Source: Planctomycetota bacterium (GTDB lineage Bacteria; Planctomycetota; Planctomycetia; Isosphaerales; Isosphaeraceae). Taken from it: a DNA stretch of 5,692 bases. The translations under genes were made by a program, and so were the position numbers. The DNA lies in contig JAKAUH010000266.1 in NCBI GenBank assembly GCA_021818605.1, forward strand, positions 1 to 5,692, read 5' to 3'. The stretch's first letter is position 1. Every line of letters starts with the position of its first letter. Under the pieces are notes generated by a model. It was not told the origin of the DNA, did no database searches, and saw only the letters and a program-made list of their open reading frames with translations. Of the stretch, positions 1-5,600 are shown one piece after another.

Positions 1-547
1 TCCGGACGGCCACGAGCGTGCTGGACGGCAGCACTCCGCCGCGCTCGACGACCGCTCGGCGAACCGCGTCGGCGAGGTCGCTGCGCCCCAGCTCGACCAG
101 CCGCTCGACGTACGCCTCGACCTGCCCCGACCGGCGATTGGTCTTGCCATCGACCACGTAGGTCCACCGGAACCCCGCGCCGTCGGCCACCGCGAGCGTC
201 CCGGCGAAGACCGAGGTATCGCCGATCTGGACCAGCGGGATCGTCTTGCCGTCACCCGTGACGACCGCGGCCGATTTCGCCCCGGGCGCCTCGATGGCCC
301 AGGCAGTGTCGAGCCCCTCGACCTTCGGATTCGCCCCGCTGGCGAGACTCGGCCGGCCCGAGCGGTCCTTGCCGAACCACTCGCGGACCTGGTCGGCCAG
401 CGCCTTCGCATCGTCACCCGCCGGATGCGCGGCCAGCCGCGACTCCAGCGACTTGATCGTCAGTTTGTCGTCCGCCGCCGCGGCCGCCCCGGTCGCGGCG
501 AGGAACAGGACGAACAGCGGAAGCACCCGTGCGATGCGCCGTCTCAT
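1..547 (-). CDS. Secreted protein with N-terminal E-set-like domain, possible enterochelin-esterase-like hydrolase (3' part missing)
   Basis: This gene starts at the ATG complementary to 545-547 and reads leftwards without a stop to the window edge, giving 182 codons of an incomplete protein. The N-terminus is a classic signal peptide: MRRR, a hydrophobic core at about residues 8-19, then an Ala-rich stretch ending in AAA before DD, so cleavage is likely near residue 25. Residues about 80-137 look like an immunoglobulin-type E-set domain, with a W-x-I-E-A-P-x-A-K strand near residue 83 and FRWTYVVDGK at 126-135. This is followed by GQVEAY (141-146). That arrangement resembles the domain preceding the alpha/beta-hydrolase in many secreted planctomycete enterochelin-esterase-like proteins. 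The catalytic part is not in the window, and residues 148-182 do not clearly match that family, so the enzyme assignment is tentative. AGGGG (complement of 555-559) lies 7 nt before the start, a good ribosome binding site. The gene is divergent from the membrane-protein gene at 783. That a secreted protein is encoded here is fairly certain; its function is not. Confidence 0.75.
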   Translation of the reverse strand, partial: MRRRIARVLPLFVLFLAATGAAAAADDKLTIKSLESRLAAHPAGDDAKALADQVREWFGKDRSGRPSLASGANPKVEGLDTAWAIEAPGAKSAAVVTGDGKTIPLVQIGDTSVFAGTLAVADGAGFRWTYVVDGKTNRRSGQVEAYVERLVELGRSDLADAVRRAVVERGGVLPSSTLVAVR

Positions 548-577
548 GGCAATGCCCCTGTTGGCTGGCTGGTTTGA

Positions 578-592
578 TCGGTCGGTCGGTCG
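578..592. repeat. Short tetranucleotide tandem repeat (CGGT)x3
   Basis: Three tandem CGGT units plus flanking bases lie in the untranslated leader of the minus-strand gene, just before the 14-bp palindrome. GGCTGGCTGG at 563-572 is a second short tandem element in the same leader. GATCG (576-580) and CGATC (601-605) are inverted partners, so the repeat and palindrome could fold as one unit. The tract is short, and no length variation can be inferred from a single sequence. Confidence 0.6.
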
Positions 593-603
593 AGCCGGCT
601 CGA
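590..603. repeat. Perfect 14-bp palindrome TCGAGCCGGCTCGA, copy 1
   Basis: TCGAGCCGGCTCGA is its own reverse complement. It sits 43 nt upstream of the start of the minus-strand secreted-protein gene, inside its probable transcribed leader. The same 14 bases recur exactly at 2480-2493 in the long intergenic region ahead of the alpha-2-macroglobulin gene. It could be a dimeric-regulator operator, a hairpin in the mRNA leader, or a dispersed genomic palindrome. The sequence does not distinguish these. Confidence 0.6.
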
Positions 604-656
604 TCCGCGGGATGGAAGAGACCGGCCCCGGCCGGCCGCTCGGCATGCAGACGGGG

Positions 657-662
657 ATTCTA
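657..662 (-). promoter_or_regulatory. Candidate -10 box for the secreted-protein gene
   Basis: On the minus strand these bases read TAGAAT, matching five of six positions of the bacterial housekeeping -10 consensus TATAAT. It stands out in a very GC-rich spacer. It lies about 110 nt upstream of the start at 547, implying a leader of roughly 100 nt that would carry the 14-bp palindrome and the CCGA repeats. The hexamer 17 nt further upstream (TGGCAT) matches the -35 consensus at only two positions. The call rests on the -10 match alone and may be chance. Confidence 0.25.
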
Positions 663-782
663 AGGGCGCGTCGGGCGGGATGCCAGCACCCGCCGGCTGT
701 CTTCCGGGTATTCAGATGCGAGTAAAACCGTCGTGCGGTAGGCTGATGGGAGATCGATCAGCGACGGCCAGGAGCAGCTCCA

Positions 783-1877
783 ATGACGATTCGCCGCTGG
801 ATGAAGGTGATCGCGGTCATCGCGTGGATCTGCGCGGTCGTGGCGGGCGGGCCCTACCTGGGAACTGGCATCGTCATGGCGACCATCTGCACCGGGGTCG
901 GCCTCTACTCGGTCCGTTACCCCGCGTTCGCGTACATCGCGATCCCTGTCAGCTTCGTCCTGATACTGACTCCCATCGGCATGTTCCTCCCGTTTCTGGT
1001 CGTTGGCAGCATCCTCGCGTCGCTCGTCGGCTCAATCGTCGGACGAGTGGCGGCGCAAAGCCGCGGGAGCTACCTTGAGGCCGGCGTATCGCCGTCGAGT
1101 CCGGCACTGGGGATGTCCCAGCTCACGCGAGAGGGAACGCTGCCCCCGCCGTTCCAGGGCGAAGCCGGCGGGGCGCTTCCAGTGAGCCGCCATCCATTCC
1201 TCGCCCCCACCGTCCGAGGGTTGATGGTGGTGCTCGTCTTCTGGGGGCTGCTGGTTCTCTATCTCCGCGCCACGGGCATCGTCGAGCGACTGAACGACCC
1301 GATCGCCGTCCAGGGCTGGACAGCCGAGGGGCTGATCACGGGAAAAACGGTCATCCCGCTGCCCGGCATCGGCCCGCTTCCCGCGACTTCCCTCGCACTG
1401 ACGCAGGCCATCCCGCACGGCGTCGAGGTCGCTCCCGATGGGCGAGTGTACGGGCTGGTCAAGATTCACCACTGGTGCGGCAACGACCCGGTCAGACACC
1501 ACCTCGCGCGGGTGGACCTGGCGTCCATGCTGGTCTTCCTGGGCGAGGCCAAACCGCCTGGCGGCCTCAACCCCAGGCTCCGGTCCCTGCTGGCGGCCGG
1601 ACCGGGCTGGCACTTCTCGGGGGCTGGCTGGCGGATGGACGAGTTCTATCACTTTCAGCGATGGTGCGAGATCGCCGAGGACATCGCCCGGTCACGCCCG
1701 GCCGCGACCGCCGGCCCTGCGACGAGTCCGAGCCCGTCGCCATCGGCCGGTCCGGCTGCGCGGGCTCCGCAGCCCCCCCGGCTGAACTCAGGAAGCCGAT
1801 CGGAAGACGGCGGCCGCTCGCCAGACTTCGACCAGCCAGAGAGGGCCTGTTTGCCTAACAAGGAAAATGGCCCATAA
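783..1877 (+). CDS. Unrecognised multi-pass membrane protein
   Basis: The ATG at 783 is preceded by AGGAG (770-774) with an 8-nt spacer, a clear ribosome binding site that fixes the start. The 364-residue product has hydrophobic segments at about residues 8-24, 26-42, 48-68 and 69-87, then a polar Pro/Gly-rich linker (about 95-143), and a fifth hydrophobic segment at 146-161. The remaining C-terminal part is soluble and contains W- and H-bearing patches such as KIHHWCGND (about 227-235) and EFYHFQRWCEIAED. A low-complexity Ala/Pro/Ser tail follows from about residue 308. I do not recognise a family. The first four helices resemble small planctomycete membrane proteins in general character only. 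The last 30 or so residues follow a C7 run, are rich in charged and polar residues, and resemble non-coding sequence, so the true C-terminus may be earlier (see 1773-1779). The gene is divergent from the gene to its left and is followed by a 775-bp gap, so it is probably monocistronic. No transport, sensor or enzymatic motif was seen. Confidence 0.75.
   Translation: MTIRRWMKVIAVIAWICAVVAGGPYLGTGIVMATICTGVGLYSVRYPAFAYIAIPVSFVLILTPIGMFLPFLVVGSILASLVGSIVGRVAAQSRGSYLEAGVSPSSPALGMSQLTREGTLPPPFQGEAGGALPVSRHPFLAPTVRGLMVVLVFWGLLVLYLRATGIVERLNDPIAVQGWTAEGLITGKTVIPLPGIGPLPATSLALTQAIPHGVEVAPDGRVYGLVKIHHWCGNDPVRHHLARVDLASMLVFLGEAKPPGGLNPRLRSLLAAGPGWHFSGAGWRMDEFYHFQRWCEIAEDIARSRPAATAGPATSPSPSPSAGPAARAPQPPRLNSGSRSEDGGRSPDFDQPERACLPNKENGP
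1773..1779 (+). other. C7 homopolymer near the end of the membrane-protein gene
   Basis: Seven consecutive C's occur in the Pro-rich tail at codons 331-333. In the frame read here translation continues another 98 nt to TAA at 1875-1877. With one C fewer, or a +1 slip, the frame would meet TGA at 1783-1785 immediately after the Pro-rich segment. The tract therefore decides the C-terminus and could reflect a sequencing or assembly error, a recent mutation, or a slippage site. Confidence 0.6.
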
Positions 1878-1950
1878 GCCAGGATTTGCGCAAAAACCGC
1901 CCTCGTTTTGTTGATTATCTGGGTAGAGAGGCACTGGAGTCACGGAGAGG

Positions 1951-2100
1951 AGGCGCGAGTGGAATCGGGTGTGGGTGAATGTTACGGTGGGACGAAAAGC
2001 TGGCGGTATGCCGGCAAGAGTGTGAGATTGGGTGTCTTTGTGCTGTGTGTCGTGGATGTGGATTCGGTGGGGTTGCGGCTGAATATGTGGGTGGATGCTT
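1951..2100 (+). other. Strongly G/T-rich, C-poor stretch
   Basis: By direct count this 150-nt stretch has 67 G and 17 C on the plus strand, a GC skew of about 0.6. The flanking genes use G and C roughly evenly. Much of the remainder is T, with alternating runs such as TGTGTGT and GGTGGGG. No tandem unit, start codon with a ribosome site, or strong hairpin explains it. Such asymmetry can favour R-loops when transcribed, or reflect degenerate repeat DNA; neither is demonstrated here. Confidence 0.6.
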
Positions 2101-2134
2101 TGGACGGCGTCGGGGCGCCGAGGGCGCGCACCGA

Positions 2135-2154
2135 GGCAGAACGAACCCAATCTT
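2135..2154 (+). repeat. Direct repeat GGCARAAYGAACCCAATYTT, copy 1
   Basis: This is the first of three clear copies of a 20-bp element. Over the 20 bases it differs from copies 2 and 3 at two positions each. Its similarity with copy 3 extends downstream to a TTCG at 2164-2167: 26 of 33 bases match between 2135-2167 and 2306-2338. All copies are in the same orientation. The element is not palindromic and encodes no plausible peptide. Confidence 0.75.
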
Positions 2155-2175
2155 CATCAATCCTTCGTGGAGCGT

Positions 2176-2233
2176 TTCGGCGCCGAAGCGCCGAACTTTC
2201 GGCGCCGAACGACTGACCTTCGGCGCCGAAGGT
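2176..2233. repeat. Array of three perfect TTCGGCGCCGAA palindromes
   Basis: The 12-bp self-complementary sequence TTCGGCGCCGAA occurs at 2176-2187, 2198-2209 and 2219-2230, with start-to-start spacings of 22 and 21 bp, close to two DNA helical turns. An extra half-like unit GCGCCGAA directly follows the first copy (2188-2195). The third copy is the centre of an 18-bp perfect palindrome, ACCTTCGGCGCCGAAGGT (2216-2233). The first extends on both sides with one mismatch (2172-2191). The array could be a multi-site operator, a structured RNA, or a palindromic repeat family. It lies between direct-repeat copies 1 and 2. Confidence 0.75.
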
Positions 2234-2240
2234 GGAAAGC

Positions 2241-2260
2241 GGCAAAACGAACCCAATTTT
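2241..2260 (+). repeat. Direct repeat GGCARAAYGAACCCAATYTT, copy 2
   Basis: This is the second copy, reading GGCAAAACGAACCCAATTTT. It starts 106 bp after copy 1 and 65 bp before copy 3, just beyond the palindrome array. The T-run at its end, continuing to 2262, is the longest run of T in the region, but there is no tight GC hairpin immediately before it that would make a clear terminator. A TTCG also follows this copy, at 2266, though at a different distance from that in copies 1 and 3. Confidence 0.75.
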
Positions 2261-2305
2261 TTGTGTTCGCCTGTCCATGTTGTGGGCCGCCCGGGCGCGA
2301 GCCGG

Positions 2306-2325
2306 GGCAAAATGAACCCAATCTT
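2306..2325 (+). repeat. Direct repeat GGCARAAYGAACCCAATYTT, copy 3
   Basis: This is the third copy, reading GGCAAAATGAACCCAATCTT, and like copy 1 it continues as CTTCA after the AAT. It is preceded by a GC-rich segment (GGGCCGCCCGGGCGC) comparable with the GC-rich lead-in of copy 1. A GC-rich block followed by the A-rich 20-mer may therefore be the true repeat unit. Confidence 0.7.
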
Positions 2326-2379
2326 CACGCGTTCTTCGCAATTGGTCGAGGGCCGGAGTGCTGGGAGAACTGGGAAAGC

Positions 2380-2399
2380 CTCCGACCGAACCCAGTCGA
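2380..2399 (+). repeat. Degenerate fourth copy of the direct repeat
   Basis: Only the core CGAACCCA (2387-2394) is intact, and the flanks match poorly. It starts 74 bp after copy 3, similar to the 65-bp spacing between copies 2 and 3, which is the main reason to list it. An AATTTGGGT at 2414-2422 is close to the reverse complement of the core and may pair with it. Confidence 0.35.
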
Positions 2400-2469
2400 C
2401 ATTGTTTCTGTGTAATTTGGGTGCCTGGGTGGATGTTTTCTGCGGCGTGCTGGCTCGAAAGGCGAGCGA

Positions 2470-2507
2470 GCGCCAGTCCTCGAGCCGGCTCGACGACGCC
2501 TGGGCGC
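2470..2507. repeat. Imperfect hairpin containing palindrome TCGAGCCGGCTCGA, copy 2
   Basis: The perfect 14-bp palindrome at 2480-2493 is identical to that at 590-603. Here it is framed by GCGCCAG (2470-2476) and CTGGGCGC (2500-2507), which pair with one bulge, making a nested hairpin about 38 nt long. It lies 160 nt upstream of the alpha-2-macroglobulin start. It could be an operator, an RNA structure, or a remnant of a dispersed palindromic repeat. Confidence 0.55.
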
Positions 2508-2610
2508 CGGATTCTGGCGGCCGCCGTGAATGGACGAATGGGTCCGGGCGTCTAAGGAGCGCTGGGGGTTGCCCGTTAACCTGATATCGCCCGTCGTCTG
2601 CCTGTCATCT

Positions 2611-2634
2611 CCCCGTGCCCTGGTCTCGGGGCAC
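2611..2634 (+). promoter_or_regulatory. Possible leader hairpin before the alpha-2-macroglobulin start
   Basis: GTGCCC (2615-2620) can pair with GGGCAC (2629-2634) around an 8-nt loop. The overlapping segments CCCCG (2611-2615) and CGGGG (2627-2631) can form an alternative 5-bp stem, and the two folds exclude each other. The structure ends 18 nt before the start codon at 2653, so it could affect translation initiation. Both stems are short, and GC-rich DNA forms such stems by chance, so the regulatory role is only a suggestion. Confidence 0.2.
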
Positions 2635-2652
2635 TCATCGTGCGAGGCCGCC

Positions 2653-5600
2653 ATGAAGATCAAGATTCTGGTCGTGTTTGGCGTGATCGGTGTTCTCTCG
2701 ATGCTTGTGCTTGGCGTTACCTGGGCCAGGCGCTGGCGGGGCCATGAGCCGGGTCCGACTCTGCGTGAGCAGGCCGAGAAGCAGCGTTCAGTGGGCAACT
2801 ACAAGGACGCGTTTGCCATCTACCGCCGGTTGGCGCTGGATCCGAAGGACGATCCGAAGCGGGTCGGCGATGACCTGACGCTCGGAGTCGACTGCCTGGC
2901 GAAACTCGGCCGGGCCGACGAAGCGGACGACTTTCGCGAGGCGGTCATCGCCGTGCACGCGGGGAGCTGGCGGCTGCTGGACGCGGCGGCCGTCAGCTAC
3001 TTCAACGGACCTGCCCACCAGGGCGTTCTGATCGCTGGCCGGTTCCACCGCGCTGTGTCCCGGGTCGGCCGGCACGTCGGTTCGCACGAGCGCGACCGCG
3101 CCCGGGCCTTGCAGCTCCTGGTGCAGGGGCTTGACCGCGCCCTGGCCGATCCCGACCATCCTGCGGCCGCCCGGTACATGGTGGATCTGTCCCGGGTCGT
3201 GATGAGCCTGCGCGCCGAGCGAGCGTCGTGGCGGCTCCAGGAGCTCACGCCGCTCGATCGCCTGCCCGACCACGATGACAACCCGTATGGTTACGAGTTC
3301 ACTGACACCGACAGCGCCGGCGCCCCCGTGTCGGCCGATGGCACGCCCCTCTACTACCATGTCCCCGAGAGCTTCGATCGGGCCGCCAGTGACGGCGAGC
3401 GCTGGCGCTGGGCTCTGGCGCAGGCGGTGCGGCTCGACCCGTCCATGCTCAACGCGACGCGTATCGACCTCGCCTCGTTCCTGCACGCGGAGTTCGGCAC
3501 CGAGACGATCGCCGGAGCCGGGCTGGCCGGTCCGACCGACGGCCCGACCGACGCCGCCGGACCTTTTGCGCTCCAGACCCTCGCCGACGACGAGACGATC
3601 GCCCGGCTGGCCACGGGGATCCGACGGTTCCGGCTGCCCGATGAGTTCAACCCGATCAAGGTGTATCAGCAGGTCGTCGACGAGCCGGCGACCGGCCATC
3701 GCGAGGAGGCCCTGACGGCGCTGGCGTCGATCTTCGAGAACCGCCGCCAGTTCGACCGAGCCGCGAAGTACCTCGAGCAGAGCCGCTTACTCCACGGCGA
3801 AAGGGACAGCGAGAAGGCTCAGCACATCGACCAGATCCTCGGCGCGTGGGGCGAGTTCCAGATGACTCGGCCCCAGCCCGCCGGCCGGGGCGCGATGCTC
3901 GACTTCCGCTACCGCAACGGCCGCCGCGTCCACTTCGAGGCGTTCGCGCTCGACGAGGACCGGCTGCTCAAGAAGGTGACGGACTTTCTCGCAGGGCATC
4001 CACCGTACGTCAATCATCAGATTCTCGATGTCGACAACATCGGCGCCCGCGTGGTGATGATGGGCCAGATGGAGTACCTCGGGCCGCTCGTCGCGAGCTG
4101 GGACCTCGACCTCGACCCACCCGCCGGGCATTTCGACCGGCGGATCTCGGTGACCACGCCGCTCGAGAAGCCCGGCGCGTACCTGGTCACGACGAAGATG
4201 GAAGGGGGCAACACCAGCCGGATCGTCGTCTGGCTCGACGATACCGTGATCGTCAGGAAGGACCTGGCCGGCAAGGCGTATTACTTCGTCGCCGACGCCC
4301 TGACCGGCCGCCCGGTGCCGGGGGCCGATGTCCGGCTGTTCGGCTGGCGTCGCGACCCGATGGGCGGCGCCGGCCCGCACGCCGAGACCCGCGAGCTCTC
4401 CGCCCGCGCCGATGACGACGGGCAGGCCGAGTTAACGACCGAGAAGCTGACCAGCGACCAGGGCATGTTCAGTTGGCTCGTGACCGCATCGACCCCAGAG
4501 GGCCGACGGGCCCACATGGGCTTCCCATGGTACTGGTTACCCGGCATGCAGGCCGACAGATACGACGAGGTCAAGGTCCACGCGATCACTGACCGGCCGG
4601 TCTATCGCCCCGGCGCGACCGTCCGGTTCAAACTGTGGGTCGCCCGGGCGCGGTATGACCAGCCGGATGCCTCCGAGTTTGGAGGCAAGCCATTCACCGT
4701 CGAGATCCACGACCCAAAGGGTCAAAAATCCTTCACAGGTCAGTTCCACGCCGATGCCCTCGGCGGATTTGACGGCTCGTTCGAGCTCCCCTCCGACGCG
4801 ACGCTCGGCGTCTATCAGGTGATAATTCCCAGGCTCGGCGGCGGCAGCTTCCGCGTCGAGGAGTACAAAAAGCCCGAGTTCGAGGTAGCTGTCGAGGCTC
4901 CCAGAACGCCAGTGATGCTGGGCGAGAAGGTCGCGGCCACCATCAGGGCCAGCTACTACTTCGGCGGCCCGGTGGTGAAGGCGAAGGTGAGGTACAAGGT
5001 CACGCGCAGAAAGGCCGACGCACGCTGGTATCCCGCGGATCCCTGGGACTGGCTCTTCGGCCCGGGCTACTGGTGGTTCGCTCCCGATTCGAGCTGGTAT
5101 CCCGGCTGGTCGAGCTGGGGCGTCGCGGGACCGACCGAGGATTGGTTCATGGGGTTCCCGCCTGGGCAGCCCGAGATCGTCGCGCAGGGTGAGGCCCCGA
5201 TCCGCCCGGATGGCACGTTCCCCGTCGAGATTGACACATCAACGGCGAAGGTCGCGCATCCGAACGACGACCAGCGCTACGAGATCACGGCCGAGGTCAC
5301 GGATGAATCGCGCCGGACGATCGTCGGCACCGGCCGGGTGCTGGTCGCGCGCCGACCGTTCGCCGTTTATACCTGGGTCGACCGCGGACACTACCGCGCG
5401 GGCGACGCGATCGAGGCCGGCCTGCGGGCGATGACTCTGGATCAAAAGCCGGTCGTCGGCAAGGGGACGGTCAGGCTTTTGAAGGTCGCCCACGACGCCC
5501 AGGGCCGGCCGGCCGAGACGCCCGTCGGGAGCTGGGATGTCGTGCTCGACGCCGACGGCCGCGCGAGCCGGACAATCTCGACCGCCGAGCCCGGCCAGTA

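Larger units (their letters stand above)
548..782. other. Divergent intergenic spacer between two genes
   Basis: This 235-bp spacer holds the 5' leaders of both flanking genes, so promoters in both directions are expected here. It contains a tetranucleotide repeat, a 14-bp palindrome and a candidate minus-strand -10 box, each listed separately. A further possible hairpin pairs GGCGGG (674-679) with CCCGCC (689-694) around a 9-nt loop. It has no U-run and is not called a terminator. No convincing plus-strand promoter was found, although TAGGCT at 738-743 is a weak -10-like candidate about 40 nt before the downstream start. Open frames crossing this spacer lack support. Confidence 0.7.
1878..2652. 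other. Long repeat-rich intergenic region
   Basis: These 775 bp between the membrane-protein gene and the alpha-2-macroglobulin gene contain no convincing gene. Frames of about 100-200 codons exist on both strands, but they overlap one another and translate the repeats, with runs such as KRTQF, NEPN or FGAE. They also have no convincing ribosome binding sites and a base composition unlike the flanking genes. The visible contents, in order, are a G-over-C biased stretch (1951-2100), direct repeats with the core GAACCCAAT (from 2135), an array of TTCGGCGCCGAA palindromes (2176-2233), a hairpin around TCGAGCCGGCTCGA (2470-2507) and a possible leader hairpin (2611-2634). The GC content is lower here than in the genes, especially at 1880-2100. 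No terminator with a U-run was seen after 1877. Confidence 0.7.

Noticed and set aside
674..694. Hairpin GGCGGG/CCCGCC as a terminator
   Set aside because: No U-run follows on either strand, and it lies between two divergent genes where no terminator is expected.
246..725. 159-codon plus-strand open frame
   Set aside because: It is antisense to the secreted-protein gene, which has a signal peptide and ribosome site. The translation is low-complexity Ala/Arg/Ser typical of a GC-rich shadow frame.
1032..1652. 206-codon minus-strand open frame
   Set aside because: It is antisense to the membrane-protein gene, rich in Arg, Gln and Asp with no domain pattern. The plus-strand frame has a strong ribosome site and coherent helices.
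1788..2341. Minus-strand frames of 119-137 codons through the same intergenic region
   Set aside because: They are rich in His, Pro and Thr because of the G-over-C bias of the other strand, and in FGAE runs from the palindromes. They show no sign of a real protein.
2135..2399. CRISPR array
   Set aside because: The repeats are spaced irregularly (106, 65 and 74 bp), are not identical, include a palindrome array between copies, and have no cas genes nearby.
1908..2584. Overlapping plus-strand frames of about 100-200 codons (for example 1908-2216 and 1979-2584)
   Set aside because: They translate the intergenic repeats and palindromes, overlap one another in different frames, and lack ribosome sites or any recognisable domain.
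1878..2652. Insertion sequence or MITE
   Set aside because: No transposase fragment, matching terminal inverted repeats or target duplication was found at the edges. A miniature element cannot be excluded but is not supported.
2325..2798. 157-codon minus-strand open frame overlapping the alpha-2-macroglobulin start
   Set aside because: It runs antisense into a well-supported gene and shows Arg/Pro-rich shadow composition.
3523..3555. Short internal duplication GPTDGPTD in the alpha-2-macroglobulin
   Set aside because: It is only two short units in a loop-like segment. Such duplications are common in GC-rich genes and do not suggest a functional repeat.
2788..3699. 303-codon minus-strand open frame
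   Set aside because: Despite its length it is exactly antisense to the TPR-like part of the alpha-2-macroglobulin, whose plus-strand frame is continuous for over 3 kb and has family signatures.
3787..4380. 197-codon minus-strand open frame
   Set aside because: It is a shadow of the alpha-2-macroglobulin frame, with no start context or domain.
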